Source: Zingiber officinale
Lineage: Eukaryota; Streptophyta; Magnoliopsida; Zingiberales; Zingiberaceae
DNA: 64,000 bases
Direction of reading: 5' to 3'
NCBI RefSeq assembly: GCF_018446385.1
Contig: NC_055996.1
Coordinates: 16,851,317-16,915,316 of the forward strand
The notes under the pieces were generated by a model, which saw only the letters and a list, made by a program, of their open reading frames with translations, was not told where the DNA came from and did no database searches. The translations under genes were made by a program, and so were the position numbers. Shown here in pieces: positions 12,530-24,826 of this stretch (position 1 is its first letter; each line of letters opens with the position of its first letter).

Positions 12530-13303
12530 GGCGGACACAGGCAGTAGGCCGACAGCTTAGCTCTTACTCGATACCTCTCCTGGAATTCGCGATTGAAGGC
12601 GCTTGCTCTTTTGCTACAGTCGGTGAAGCAACGAGAGAGAAAGGTAGGGGAGAAAGGAGGAGGCTAGCGATTTCCGAAAGGTTTGGCCGGGCAGAGGTCG
12701 ACAAACAGAGGCGACGTGGTGGAGGGAGACCGAAACGGCACTGGAATCGACGGTTGAGATTTCTCATCACGGACGCCCGTCTGGCCTCAATAGGTGACTA
12801 GTACGGTAAATGAATAAAATTTATTCACAATCAAATATTTATGAATAAATTTGATGTTATAAGAATTTATTTATATTCATTTAATATATATAAAATTGCT
12901 TAAATAAATAAATTTAAAAAATCTATTAAATTAAATAAATAAATATAAATATATGTGTCCAATTTATTAATATTGATGAATAATTTTAATTTAATTTATT
13001 ATGTTTAATAATAAAATTCTTATCTAATTAAATAAGTAAAAGTTTTAATTAATCAAATAAGTTTAAATTGGGTGTCCGATGACATAGAAACAATCCAAGC
13101 TTGAATCAAGCTCAAGCCAATCTTGAATTGAGAGTCTGATAACATCTAAACAAACCAAGCTCGAGTAAAATTTTAAACAAGCTCAAGCTTATAAAAAATA
13201 AACAAAGTTAAGCTTGAACAATTATTTCAAATGCTTGGTTCATTTTAAGTTCGGATTGGCTCGGCTTGACTCGATTATCTTATCAAATAAGCTTGAACAT
13301 CCC
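12530..13303. promoter_or_regulatory. RAB 5' leader and proximal upstream region
   Basis: Positions 12530 to about 12780 are GC/CT-rich on the gene strand and probably hold the 5' untranslated region. From 12780 to 13060 the DNA is very AT-rich. At 13070-13303 there is a degenerate repeat full of CAAGCTTGA and GAGCTCAAGC motifs; similar AGCTGAGCT sequence follows element B at 51117. No defined promoter element could be assigned. Element B begins 775 bp upstream of the RAB start codon. Confidence 0.5.
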
Positions 13304-13653
13304 TGATCCTGTCCGAAAATTGTGAAGATGGAAAGTTAGGGATATGGCTGCTACATTGATTAGATGTAGACCACGCTCAGATATGCAAGCACGAGAAACG
13401 TTAGTATCGAGCCAAGGAAGGGGTCCCCGGCGTTGGCCCTCCGACGTTCAAGTTAGTCGCCAACATGAAGAAGAAGATGGAACAACAATAACACAGGTGC
13501 AAAAAGTGAATTACGCATCCCTACGGCGGTGTACGGACCCCCTTATATAATGCCTTGGTGGACAAATATGCACGCTTTTCGAGACATGGGCACATTCTTT
13601 CGTTGGTTGCGGACACGTTCCCCAATTGGTTCTGGACACGTGGTCATGGACAC
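13304..13653 (-). repeat. Element B left (3') LTR, first segment
   Basis: This segment matches 50302-50650 of the right LTR, including a TATATAA-type box read on the minus strand near 13545. It ends in GACAC at 13649-13653, the target-site copy of element A. Confidence 0.85.
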
Positions 13654-14537
13654 TGATCCGGTGGTAAGAACAGGGGACCCCCGTTCTGGGAAGTCAACGC
13701 CACGTGGAAGTCAAAGGTCCAGGTGGTCCATCGGAAAAGGACGGACTGACCGGACGCTCAAGAGAAGGTCGAACCGATCGGCTGACCGAACGCTTGAGAG
13801 AAGGTCGGACCGATCGGCCGACCGGAGAAGAGTGGCTGACCGACCGGATGGCCGATCGGTGTTTAACTGACGGCCAAAGGGCGCCCCGATGGGAGTCGGG
13901 ATTCCGGCGCTCGATTGAGCAGGAATGAAGGGCCGAGCGGAAGCCCCGCTCGGCCGAAGACACAAGGTAACATACTGCTAATAGTCTCCGCAAAGCACAT
14001 TACCGAGAATCTCCCAAGTAGACCATTATATATGTCCGGCCGGACGTAAGGCGGGGGCTGGCCGGCCGGACGCCCGGCAGGGAGTAAGGGGAAAAGGACA
14101 AGGGACAGCTTTTTCTGACAGCGGGCATGTTCTGCGTTCAGGCCATACTCAAAATCCTACGACAGAAGGATCCGCTGTCCCATCAGAGACGTGCTCAAAC
14201 TGTAGCAGTATGGGGTCAGGTAAGCTCCTCTGACAAGCCCACACTACGGTATGGGAAAGGACACGTGTACACCTCGGTATGTGTGCACTCGCTTCTCCAC
14301 AGCCCTATATAAAGGCCCTCACCCTTCACCGGAGGTACGCGTTCTACAATTTTCGGAGCCACTTCGTTGTTCGCTTACCTGACTTGAGCGTCGGAGGGTC
14401 GTCGCCGGGAACCCCTTCCCGGCCCGACTTCTGTGTAGGTTCGCCGGAGGTTCGTACGACCAATCGGAGATCTACGTCAGCGACTCGGAGAGCGCCACGT
14501 GCCCAGCGTCCGTTGATTCAGCATTAGGACAGAATCA
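13654..14537 (+). repeat. Element A 5' LTR
   Basis: 884 bp. A TATATAAA promoter box lies at 14306-14313. About three imperfect copies of a roughly 40-bp unit centred on GACCGATCGGC-type sequence lie at 13735-13860. The 3' LTR is 843 bp and differs by small deletions near its 13705 and 14060 equivalents, so this insertion is not very recent. Confidence 0.9.
14306..14313 (+). promoter_or_regulatory. TATA box of element A 5' LTR
   Basis: TATATAAA, followed by a GC-rich stretch. The same box is present in the 3' LTR at 33383-33390. It would drive the genomic transcript of the element. Confidence 0.65.
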
Positions 14538-14540
14538 ATT

Positions 14541-14558
14541 TGGCGTCGTCTGTGGGAA
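14541..14558 (+). other. Primer-binding site of element A
   Basis: TGGCGTCGTCTGTGGGAA lies three bases after the LTR end. B and F have related versions on the minus strand. It resembles the TGGCGCCGTCTGTGGGAA-type sites known from Tat-lineage elements; the priming tRNA was not identified. Confidence 0.7.
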
Positions 14559-14582
14559 CGCTCCTGCATCCGATCGGAAGCA

Positions 14583-15875
14583 ATGGACGAAGCTGGACGA
14601 CAGCACACGGTGACGCTTTCCACGGAAGAACTCGACGCTCTAATCGAGTCGAGGGCCGCTAAGCTTGTGGAACAAAAACAGAAGGCACCAGCCGAGCGGC
14701 CTGAGCAGCAAGCCACATCAGCATCAGGTGGCCGAGCGGAAGCACCACAGGCCACGGTTCCATTCCATCGAGCTCTCTTCCGCACTCCTCCTGAAGCCGC
14801 AGTAGCTAATCGCGATAGAGGCTCTTCGTCAGATGAGGTACCAATGCGGGATAATAGAAAAGGCAAAGCCCCCCGAGCGGACGCCTCGCCCGAGCGGGTC
14901 AATCGTCAGTTCTCAGAGGCCATCTTGAAGGACCCTCTGCCAAAGCACTATGTGCCCCCGGCGATCGGTGAATACAATGGGACCACCGATCCGGATGATC
15001 ATTTGGGTAAGTTCGACAATACCGCTACCCTTCATCAATACACAGACGGGGTTAAGTGTCGAGTTTTTCTTACCACCCTCTCGAGATCGGCTCAACGGTG
15101 GTTTCGGAGGTTGCCGGACGGATCCATCACAAGCTTCAAAGACTTCCGTACGGCCTTCCTCCACCACTTTGTCAGCAGTTGGCATTATCAGAAGACGAGT
15201 GTCAGCTTGTTTGCCATCAAGCAAGAGCCAAGAGAGCCGCTCAGAGCTTATATCCAGCGGTTCAACCAGGTGGCCATGGACATTCCAACAGGCACCTCAG
15301 AGACAATGGTGAACGCATTTACACAAGGCCTCGTGGACGGGGACTTCTTCCGCTCGCTCGTTCGGAAGCCGCCCCGAGACTACGATCATATGCTGCATCG
15401 GGCCAACGAATACATCAATGTGGAGGAAGCCCAAGCTGCCCGAAGAAAGGAAACTCCAACCGAGCGGGCTCCTCCTGCCGAGCGGAAGCCGCACACTGCT
15501 CATCAGCCGCCAAGAGGACCAAGGTCCGAAGCAATCCGCTCCCCCCATGCTAGGTCCCATGTCCAAGAAGTTGCAGCCGAGCGGCCCAAGCCAAAAAAGA
15601 AGTGGACCCCCATGTTCTGCTCATTCCACCGGACGGACACGCACAATACCAGAGATTGTCGGAGTCTTCCCCTGATCGCCCATCCCGTTCCCCGGAGTGG
15701 TGGCCGTCGATCACCATCGTCCGACAGGCGACAGAGAACTCACGGAGCCGATCGGACTATATCTGATCGCCGACAGAGACGGACTCCCGAACGGCAGCAT
15801 ACTCTTAGGCGTGAAGACAATCCTCGGATGTCCAGGGAGGGTCCAGACCGTCCGCTCGGGAAGGAGAGAATATAA
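14583..15875 (+). CDS. Element A gag, 430 aa
   Basis: Gypsy capsid and nucleocapsid protein. Residues of about 120-280 form the Retrotrans_gag domain (PF03732-like), with typical phrases such as PLPKHYVPPAIGEYNG, FLTTLSRSAQRWFRRLP and HANEYINVEEA-like text. Near residue 345 a knuckle-like CSFHRTDTHNTRDC motif (C-X2-H-X4-H-X4-C) is present, as in other Tat gags. The tail is arginine-rich. The start at 14583 lies 25 bp after the primer-binding site. The protease that follows is in a different reading frame. Confidence 0.9.
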   Translation: MDEAGRQHTVTLSTEELDALIESRAAKLVEQKQKAPAERPEQQATSASGGRAEAPQATVPFHRALFRTPPEAAVANRDRGSSSDEVPMRDNRKGKAPRADASPERVNRQFSEAILKDPLPKHYVPPAIGEYNGTTDPDDHLGKFDNTATLHQYTDGVKCRVFLTTLSRSAQRWFRRLPDGSITSFKDFRTAFLHHFVSSWHYQKTSVSLFAIKQEPREPLRAYIQRFNQVAMDIPTGTSETMVNAFTQGLVDGDFFRSLVRKPPRDYDHMLHRANEYINVEEAQAARRKETPTERAPPAERKPHTAHQPPRGPRSEAIRSPHARSHVQEVAAERPKPKKKWTPMFCSFHRTDTHNTRDCRSLPLIAHPVPRSGGRRSPSSDRRQRTHGADRTISDRRQRRTPERQHTLRREDNPRMSREGPDRPLGKERI

Positions 15876-17032
15876 ACAACACTTCCCGAGGTGAAATCAA
15901 CATCATATCTGGTGGTCCGACTGGAGGCGACTCTAACCGAGCAAGGAAGGCTAGCGTCAGGCAGCTCCAAATCCATGCAGTCGGCTGCAGTCAGGAAAGG
16001 GCGAGCGGACCCGAGATAAGCTTCGGGCCCAGAGATTTGGAAGGAGTCGAAGTGCCGCATGACGACGCTCTCCTCATCAAAGCGGTAATAGTCAATTACA
16101 CTATCCATCGCATTTTTATTGACACAGGGAGCTCGGTCAATATCATATTCAAAAAAGCCTTCGACCAACTACAAATTGATCGAGCCGAGCTGCTGCCCAT
16201 GACGACCCCCCTTTACGGATTTACGGGCAATGAAGTTCAGCCGGTCGGACATATCTGACTGGCTATCTCGTTGGGAGAGGAGCCGCTCAGAAGGACGCGG
16301 ACGGCAAACTTCGTGGTGGTCGACTCTCCCTCATCATACAACGTCATTTTGGGACGACCGGCGCTCAGCGAGTTCCGAGCGGCCGTCTCCACCTTCCACC
16401 AGAAGATCAAGTTCCCCGTGGAGGACAAAATGGGAGAAGTACGGGGAGATCAACTAGCAGCTCGGCGATGCTACGTCGAGATGGTCCGAGTAGAAGCCAA
16501 TTCCGCTCGGAAGACGCCCCAGATCGAGGTAAACGCTATCACTGAAAAGCCACCCTCTTTGATCTATGAAGAAAAAGAGGAAGTGCAGATTCACCCGACC
16601 CGATCAGAGGTCACGACCTTCATTGCGTCCGATCTGGAGGCCAACCAAAAAGAGGAAGTGATCAAATGCCTCCAGAAAAATTGTGATGTCTTCGTCTGGT
16701 CGACGCATGAGCTGCCCGGAAATTCACCGAGCATAGCGCAGCACGAGCTACATGTCCGACCGGACGCTCGGCCGGTGAAGCAGAGAAAAAGGGATTTCAG
16801 CGCCGAGCAGAATGCCATCATCCGGGCGGAGGTTGAGAAGCTTCTGGAGGCCGGCCATATACGCGAGGTACAGTTCTCGAGCTGGCTAGCTAACGTAGTA
16901 TTAGTATCCAAGCCGGGCAACAAGTGGAGAGTGTGCATAGATTTTAGGGATCTCAACAAAGCTTGCCCGAAAGACTTTTATCCTCTGCCGCGGATCGATC
17001 AACGAACTGGTGGACTCCACCGCGGGCTGTGA
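15876..17032 (+). pseudogene. Element A pol: protease and start of reverse transcriptase, broken
   Basis: The frame from about 15890 carries a retropepsin with the DTGSS active-site box (within FIDTGSSVNIIF, near 16115-16140). An in-frame TGA at 16256-16258 stops it; related copies read through here. The next open stretch (16271-17032) continues through the linker into the RT start, with HELHVRPDARPVKQRKRDFS and WRVCIDFRDLNKACPKDFYP-like fingers sequence. Near 17000 an apparent extra 4 bp relative to element B shifts the frame. Confidence 0.85.
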
Positions 17033-18233
17033 GCTGATATGTATGCTCGACGCTTATCAAGGCTATCATCAAGTGCCGCTCGCCCCAGAAGATCAAGAAA
17101 AAGTCAGCTTCGTTACAGCCGACGGCACCTACTGCTATAATGTAATGCCGTTCGGACTGAAGAACGCGGGAGCCACTTATCAGCGCTTGATGAACAAAGT
17201 ATTCAAAGAGCAGATCGGGCGAAACCTGGAAGTATACGTGGACGATATTCTCATCAAGTCCGTCCGAGCAGCTGATCTCTTCGAAGATATGGAGGAGACT
17301 TTCCGAACACTGCGAAAATATGGAGTTAAGCTGAACTCTCAAAAGTGCATGTTCGGAGCAAAAGGCGGGCGTTTCTTGGGTTACATAGTGACCGAGCGGG
17401 GTATCGAAGCAAATCCTAGCAAGGTGAAAGCTCTACAAGAGATGCCGCCTCCCAGAAATCTGAGGGAAGTGCAGCACTTGACCGGTCGGATAATTGCTCT
17501 GTCCAGGTTCATCTCTAAAACCGCCGACCGGAGCCTACCTTTCTTCAAAATCTTGCGCAAAGCCGCTAAGTTTCACTGGGACGAAGAATGCGATCGGGCT
17601 TTCGAAGATCTGAAGACATATTTGAACTCTCTCTCGGTACTAGCCAAGCCAGCTGCGGGCGAGCCGCTTTGTATCTACTTGTCTTCAACCGAGCAAGCAG
17701 TCGGCTCGGCACTAGTGAGAGCGAGTGGAGAAGCGCCTGTATATTTTCTGAGCCATATTTTAAAAGATGCTAAATCTCACTACACCGGGCTCGAGAAGCT
17801 GGCTTTCGCTTTGTTCCTCGCCGCTCGGCGCCTCCGTCCCTATTTCTTGGCTCATACCATCATCGTCCGGACGAATAGTCCATTGGGAAGAGTGCTGTTG
17901 AATCCAGAAGCGTCCGGACGGCTCATCAAATGGATGACAGAGTTGAGTGAATTCGACGTTCAATACCAGCCCCGTTCGGCGATAAAAGCGCAGTCCTTGG
18001 CGGATTTTGTCACCGAAGTACAAAGGCCAGAGCCCGAAGCCATGTGGAAGATATTTGTGGACGGATCGTCCACTCGGCTCGGGAGCGGTATTGGTGTATT
18101 ATTGTTGTCTCCCCAAGAAGAGAAGATGCATCTATCCGTCAGGCTTGATTATAGAGCTACGAATAATGAGGCAGAGTATGAAGCCCTTATAGCCGGCTTA
18201 TAGGTCGCCTAGCATGTAGGGGCCGGACGGGTG
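17010..18233 (+). pseudogene. Element A pol: reverse transcriptase palm and RNase H N-terminus, broken
   Basis: Open to 18203. The RT palm contains VYVDDILIKS at about 17232-17262, with the YVDD catalytic box. An RNase H-like connection follows, then the second RNase H with IFVDGSSTRLGSGIG and NNEAEYEALIAGL. Two TAG stops lie at 18201 and 18210, and element E interrupts the gene after 18233. Both stops sit where glutamine would be expected, as if CAG became TAG. Confidence 0.88.
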
Positions 18234-20624
18234 TGTTGAAGTGTATACTGAAAGCCTAAGCTTTGTAAACATTCATTATGAATAAAGAATCACATTTGGT
18301 CAAATTGTCTACATTTGTTTGTAGTTGTTCATTTAATTTATATTGTAGATAACATAGTATGTGGTGTCACATACAGAAGATGATGTTATCAGTACCTTAT
18401 AAATTATAAACAGTAGCTCACGACTAAAATGGAAAGGAACAAACCATTAGAAGGTCGTAGTGTAATTAGGTATTAGTTTATCTTAACTATATAATTACAC
18501 TAGTACACTCAGAGTGTATTGAGTAGGACCATTAGAGGTCGTTTCTTTTATACTGACTTTATAAAGGAACAAAGACCTCAGTTATTATGGAAGTGTGTGC
18601 TCTTAATCCTAATATAATAACAAGCACATATGTTTGATATTTATTTCTTTAATTTATCAATGGGTGAGATTTAGTTCGTTGAATCAATAAACCCGATAAG
18701 TTGGGAAATGGTATCACTTATAGTGTGTGTTGTTGATTATAGAAGGAAACGTGTCCTAGAGATACTAGGTTGATAATGTCCTCAAGAGGAGCTCATAAAG
18801 ATTGTCATGTTAAACCCTCGCAGGTGGACTTAGTCCGACATGATAATAAGGTTGAGTGGTACTACTCTTGGACTTAGATATTAATTAAATGAGTTGTCGA
18901 TAACTCACTTAATTAGTGGACATTCGATATCTTAAACACGGAGACTAACACACTCATAATAAGAAGGAGCCCAAAATGTAATTTGGGATTGGTGCGTAGT
19001 TCAATGATAGTTCTCTAGTGGAATGAATTATCATTGATAAAATTAAGTTGTGTGTTCGGGGCGAACACGGGATGCTTAATTTTATCGGGAGACCAAAACC
19101 AATTCCTCCTCTCGGTTCCTATCGTAGCCTCTTATTTGTAGAGTTCTATACCCACCTATACCCACCTTCTATACCCACCAATAAGGGGCCGGCCAAGCTA
19201 GCTTGGGCCGGCCTAGGTATATTATTGGGTGGCCGTCCCTAGCTTGAACCCAAGCTAGTGGGGGCCGGCCAAAATAAATTAAAAAAGAAATTTAATTTTA
19301 ATTTTTATTATTATGTGGAAAATATAATTTAAAGAGAATTAAAATTAAAATATCTCTCTTGTAAAAGATCTACAAAAGATTAAAGAAAGAGATTAGATCT
19401 CTTTCCTTATTTGTAGATTGGAGAGATGTTTTATTTTCTTTAAAATTATTCACATGTTGATAAAATTAAAATTATAGAAATTTCCTTTTATCAACCATGA
19501 AGAGATTTTAAAGAGAAATTTTATTTTTTAAAATTTTCGGAAACAAATTAGGAAGTTTTAATTATTGATTAAAACTTGTCCAATTTGTTCTCCAATAATG
19601 TGGCCGGCCATTGAAGTTTGATTTGGAAAATTTATTTTATTTTTCTAAATTAAATCATGTCAAGGAAATTGAGGAAATTTTATTGTAATTAAATTTCCTA
19701 ATTTGCCTAGGCCAAGGAATATAAAAGAAGGGGTGAGGGTGCCTTCATGAGATACAACATCTATTATTTCTCTCCCTCTTTTGTTCCTTGGTGTGGCCGG
19801 CCAACCTCTCCCTCTCTTCCTCTTGTGGTGGCCGAATCTCCCTCTTCCATTGGAGCTCTTGTGGTGGCCGGATACTACTTGGAGAAGAAGAAGAAGAAGG
19901 AGAGAAAGCTAGCATCTCTTGGAGCTTGGTTAGTATTTTGGTTTTCCTCCTTGGTGAAGTTTTTCCTTTGTGGCCGAACTTTGCTTGGAGGAGAAGAAGG
20001 TGGTTGGTGTTATCTCATCTTGGTAGATCGTTGCCCACACAACGTTCGAGGTTAGAAGAGGAATACGGTAGAAGATCAAGAGGTCTTTCTAGAAGGTATA
20101 ACTAGTAGTTTTTCCTTTTCCGCATCATGCTAGTTATTTATGGAAATAATACCAAATACAAGAGGCTTACGTTCTAGTATTTCGAATATGTTTTTCGATG
20201 TTGTGTTCTTTTGTTTCTTTCTTTTCCTTGTGATTTGATTGTTCTCTTTGGTTAACCTAAAGTTATTTTAGGAAATTAAATATTAGCTTTCTATTAAAGG
20301 TTTTGTCTAGTCGGTGGTGGTTGCTCCCATATCCAAGAAGGTCATGTGCCTCGCCACGTCAGTACTGGGAACCTTTTATGGAAATTAATATTTAATGGAA
20401 TTAATAACTTAAGGAGACTTGGGTCGAACGTGTTAAGTTCCGCAGGAGATCCAAGTCAAAACCTAAAAGAACAAATAGATTAAGTTTTGGATCAAACGTG
20501 TTAAGTTCCGCAGGCGATCCAAAATTTAATTTAAAAGAACACATGGTAGCTAGGAAAATGTTCAGATCTTTGTACAAAATTTTTGTACAGTGGAACCTAT
20601 AGGTTTTCCGAGTAGCAACCAACA
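18234..20624 (+). mobile_element. Element E: probable copia-type solo LTR, 2391 bp
   Basis: Bounded by TGTTGA and CCAACA and flanked by a perfect 5-bp GGGTG duplication (18229-18233 and 20625-20629). No internal direct repeat, primer-binding site or element ORF is visible, so a solo LTR left after recombination fits best; a small non-autonomous element is an alternative. Removing it restores continuity of the RNase H reading frame. It contains five GGCCGGCC palindromes at 19187-19802 and a repeated GTGTTAAGTTCCGCAGG phrase near 20428 and 20495. Orientation is tentative. Confidence 0.78.
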
Positions 20625-21579
20625 GGGTGATGCTGCATTCAGACTCTCAGTTGGCCGCTCAACAGCTCATAGGTACCTTTGAGATTAACAACGCTCGGCT
20701 CAAACTCTATGCCGAAGCCTTTGAAAAACTCAAGGCCGACTTCAAAGAGGTTATTATCCAAAAGATACCCCGAACAGAGAACCAAGCGGCCGATGAGTTA
20801 GCCAAACTTGCAAGCTTAAAAACGCCGATCGCCATCCAGCAGCCAATTGAACAAGTATCTTTGGTGGCGCACGTCAACCGGATGGAGGGCCTCACGTTTC
20901 CGAGCGACTGGAGGACACCCATCATGGAGTTTTTGCGCTCGGGCGCCACACCGTCCGATCGGGATGAAGCCCAGCTGTTAAGGAGGAGAGTCGGCCGGTT
21001 CACACTCATTGGAGATCAATTATACAAGAAGGCCTTCTCTCGCCCGCTGTTGAAATGCGTGAGCTCGGAAGACTCGGCGTACATCCTCCAAGAAGTACAT
21101 CAAGGATCATGCGGAGGGCATCCGGGCGAACGATCGCTGGCTAAGAAGATCCTGCTGGCCGGATACTTCTGGCCAACCTTACAAGCAGACGCCGCTCGGA
21201 CCGTGTCGACATGCCTTTCTTGCCAAAGGTATCATAACTTCTCACACCGACCGGCGGAAGAAATGAGAGCAGCTACTGTGTCCTGTCCATTCGACCAATG
21301 GGGAATGGACATTATGGGTCCATTTCCCATGGCAACTGGGCAGCGGAAATTTCTATTGGTAGAGGTCGATTATTTTTCCAAGTGGGTGGAGGCCGAGCCG
21401 CTAGCCAAGATCACCGAGCAAATGGTCAAGAAGTTTATTTGGCAGCACATCATCTGTCGGTTCGGCATCCCTCGCCGACTGGTTTCCGACAACGGACGGC
21501 AATTCACTGGAAAGTTGCTCGAAGATTAGTGTAAAAGTTATGGCATTGAGCAACACTTCACGTCCGTAGCATACCCCCA
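20625..21579 (+). pseudogene. Element A pol: RNase H C-terminus and integrase, broken
   Basis: Continuing after E, the frame starts with VMLHSDSQLAAQQL, the RNase H region. The integrase zinc-binding part follows (VHQGSCGGHPGERSLAKKI, then TCLSCQRYH), then the catalytic core with WGMDIMGPFPMATGQ and VSDNGRQF. A TAG at 21527-21529 interrupts it, at a site where related proteins have tryptophan. Element D interrupts the gene at 21580, within the codons before QSNGQAEVTNR. Confidence 0.9.
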
Positions 21580-22810
21580 TGTTGGTGCAGTGAGCACCAG
21601 ATGATCGAACCTGAGTTTTGATTATGGCAAAGAGCTCAAAGTTAAGTGGTGGTGTTATCTAACAAAGTTCATGGAGCTTGCAGGAAAGTCCTAAGTGTTA
21701 CTTAAGCAAAAGTCCTAGCTGCGGTTAGGCAGGTGAAAACCCTAGGGGGTGGTAACCCTAGGTCATAGGGGGTGGTAACCCTATGCGAAAAAGTCTTGGC
21801 AGATCGATGGCTTCAGGCAAAAGTCCTAGGGGGTGGTAACCCTAGGTGAAAAGTCTTGGTGTCGCGAACCAGGTGAAAGTCTGGACTAGCCGGGAAGCGG
21901 ATGTCCAGCAGAAAGTCCGGAAGCATCGAGTGCCGAGCAAAAGTCCAGTCGATCTGGAGGATCGTACTGGCAACAGGTAAATCTCCTGAGTGGAGTAGGT
22001 GAGGACGCGTTCCCCGTAGAGGGAACAGTAGGCTGGTTCGACCTAGGGTTTCCTGAGAAAACCCGAAGTCGACTAAATCTATGTCAAAACTATTATTATT
22101 ATTATTCATTATGTTTCTGTGCTAACTTTTGTATGGTATGTGTTTGGGACTAACACATTTTGCAGGAACAAAGGAGCAAGTTACAACTCGGATGAACAAT
22201 CCGAGGCGCCCATGGAGCTTGAGGCGCCTCGGAACCAGGAAAAGCCGGCACAGAAGGTTGGAGGCGCCTTAGATGAAGTTCAAGGCGCCTTTGGTCGAAG
22301 GTTGAAGGCGCCTTAGGTCAAGGCGCCTTGAACTGGATGAAGTTCGACCTAGTCTGTGCTGATCTCCGCGGGTGACTCGGCCTGTTCAAGGCGCCTTGTG
22401 AACAAGAGAAGGCCTTGAACACCCTTTATAAGGGTTTCACCAGCAGCTCTAAACAACAACTTCCAAGCGATCTTTCGCTACAAGTGCTCACGAGACGATC
22501 CCGAAGTGCTCTACGAGACACCGACGACCCGAGTTCAAATCTTGATTATGATATTGTCGTCGGTATAACTGTATTTTCATTATACTTAATCGTAATACTT
22601 GTACTCTTGTCGAGCTTATAGTTGTTGCTCACGAAAGCGATCAAGGATCGCGGCCTTCGAGTAGGAGTCGCAGGCTCCGAACGAAGTAAATTCTCTTGTC
22701 TTTCTGTGTGTTTGTTTACTTTATAACTCGATAGTTTTACGATTCCGATAATAGAACGATTTTAGCCACGAGCGCTATTCACCCCCCCTCTAGCGCGTCT
22801 CGATCCAACA
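21580..22810 (+). repeat. Element D left LTR
   Basis: 1231 bp with TGTTGG and CCAACA ends. It contains repeated 'GGTGGTAACCCTA' phrases at 21745-21850 and seven GGCGCC palindromes at 22204-22400, several extended to AAGGCGCCTT. It differs from the right LTR mainly by 1-3 base insertions or deletions. Confidence 0.88.
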
Positions 22811-22812
22811 AT

Positions 22813-22824
22813 TGGTATCAGAGC
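22813..22824 (+). other. Primer-binding site of element D
   Basis: TGGTATCAGAGC, matching the 3' end of initiator tRNA-Met, as in most plant copia elements. It lies two bases after the LTR. Confidence 0.88.
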
Positions 22825-23164
22825 GGGGTCGCTTTGAACTGGTGCAACCACCATTCAAACATTTATCGTGGCTTTGTCGTGTGTATAGGGTAAAAATAAA
22901 ACCTTACGCCTTTCGTTTTTTCCCTCCAAAATTATTTTCGAAAAATTCATTTTCATCCTTTCACGGTTTATTAGTATTGATAAAATATTGAATTTGGCAA
23001 AATTTGAAATAATATTTTTTAAAATATTTTTTTTAATAATATTTTATTATTTTTTTTCGAAACTGGTGAACTTCTATTTCTATCCTTCCATACCGCACTG
23101 CTAATCCAGGATCAAGTCCTGGTACATTCTTTTTGCTATTTTTTTGTGGGCAAGGTTCTTTTAA

Positions 23165-24826
23165 ATGGCCCGCCAAGAAGGCTTTATCACTTCTCGCCCC
23201 CCGCTCTTCTCCGGCGAAGACTTTGCCTATTGGAAGAACCGGATGATCTACCATCTCAAGACGCAAGTCGAGATGTGGATCATCATCCAGACCGGTCTCG
23301 AGCTACCACTTGACGGCGCTGGAGAACTCGTTTCATGCACTAACTGGGATACCAGCATAAGAAAGAAGGTCGAAGCTGATGCCAAAGCAACCTGTATGCT
23401 GCAATGCGGGTTGACAAAAGAAGAACTGAATAGAGTCGGACCATTTTCAAGTGCGAAGGAGCTGTGGAACAAACTAATCGAGCTGCACGAGGGCACGTCA
23501 GACGCTAAAGTAAGTAAGCGTGATTTAATTTTAAATAAATTATATAATATTAAAATGCAGGAAGGTGAGACGGCGAACCAACTTCACGCACGCATCCGGG
23601 ACCTACTCAACGGGCTTCATGCGATCGGCCAAAAGGTGGAAAACCGCGACGTAATAAGATACGCGCTAAGTGCTTTTCCGAGGAACACTTTGTGGGCATC
23701 CATGGTTGATGCTTACAAAGTTTCCAAGGATTTATCCTCAATAAAACTAGATGAATTGTTTTCTGAATTAGAATTGCATGAGCAGACTAATGCACGCCCG
23801 GTCGAGAAAGGTGTTGCTTTGGTTGCAGGTACTAGCAGAACGCATGAACCGACGTCAAGGCGCAAATCTAAAATATCAGAGGACGAAGACGATGAATCAG
23901 ACGCAGAAGACGAAGACGAAGTTATTTCCAAGTTGATAAAACTCGTACGAAAGATGTGCAAGTCGAAGAAGGCAACTCAAATGAACACAAAGGACAGATC
24001 AGATGTCACCTGCTACGGCTGTAACCAAAAAGGTCACTACAAGCCAGATTGCCCAAACAAGAAGAAAAGAAGAAAGGCATTGAAAGCAACCTAGTCTGAG
24101 TCGTCAGACGAATCCGAGACTGACAAGGAAGAAGAACCAACGAGCTTTCTCGCATTACCGGCGCAGGCTAACATAATTGACGAAATCGAGTCCGAACTCG
24201 AGTCCGAAGCTGAGAACGAGTCAGAAACAGAGTCCGAGCGAAGCCACGAATCCGCATCCGTTTCCGAAGGCCCGATCCCCACTGTAAGTTCTTTTCTCGC
24301 CGAAACTCAAATAGATGACTTAAGAAATTTAGTTCCTTATTTGCTTAAAAAATTGGCTAAATCCAACATCCGGGTTAAGTCGCTCCAAAAGGAAGTAATA
24401 GCCCTTAAGGAAGCGACTGACTCGAGTTCTTTAACTGAGTCAGTTCAAGTTGGAAGTTCAACTCAAGTCCAACAACTTGAGGAAGAAAATTCCAATTTGA
24501 AAACTCAAATTAAAGAACTCAAGGATACGTTAGGACGTTTCACGTTGGGTTCCAAGAATTTGGATCTGATTCTTGGAAAACAGCGTGCCGTTTACAACAA
24601 ATCCGGACTTGGATTCAAGCCCAAAACTAAATATAGATCATATCTGTCGTTGGTAAATAGAAATAAAAGGAACATAATTCAAGCATGGGTCCCCAAGTCC
24701 AACCTCGTTAATCAAGTTGGACTTGGACAATATTGGGTCCCCAAGGATCAGGTCCACTACCTCGATAGACCATATCGAGGCTATGATCCAGGGGGAGCAA
24801 GCAGGAAAACAATTTTAATAAATTAA
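23165..24826 (+). pseudogene. Element D gag with C-terminal coiled coil, one internal stop
   Basis: A copia gag of about 552 codons in one frame, interrupted by a TAG at 24092-24094. The N-terminal part resembles the DUF4219/UBN2 gag family (KELWNKLIELHEGTSD). A CCHC knuckle, CYGCNQKGHYKPDC, precedes the stop, followed by an acidic serine/glutamate tract. After that comes a coiled-coil stretch (LKKLAKSNIRVKSLQKEV) and an end with IIQAWVPKSNL and YWVPKDQ. Such WVPK endings are found in large SIRE/Maximus-like gags, so those elements may supply pol. G has a related gag with tryptophan at the stop site. Confidence 0.85.

Noticed and set aside
11602-12770. Minus-strand ORFs of 65 and 68 codons in RAB intron 1 and leader
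   Set aside because: Low-complexity or leader sequence without supporting features; an upstream ORF role could not be shown.
19747-20105. ORFs in element E as a protein gene
   Set aside because: Two overlapping frames of similar length, biased composition and no domain; the sequence is LTR with GGCCGGCC motifs.
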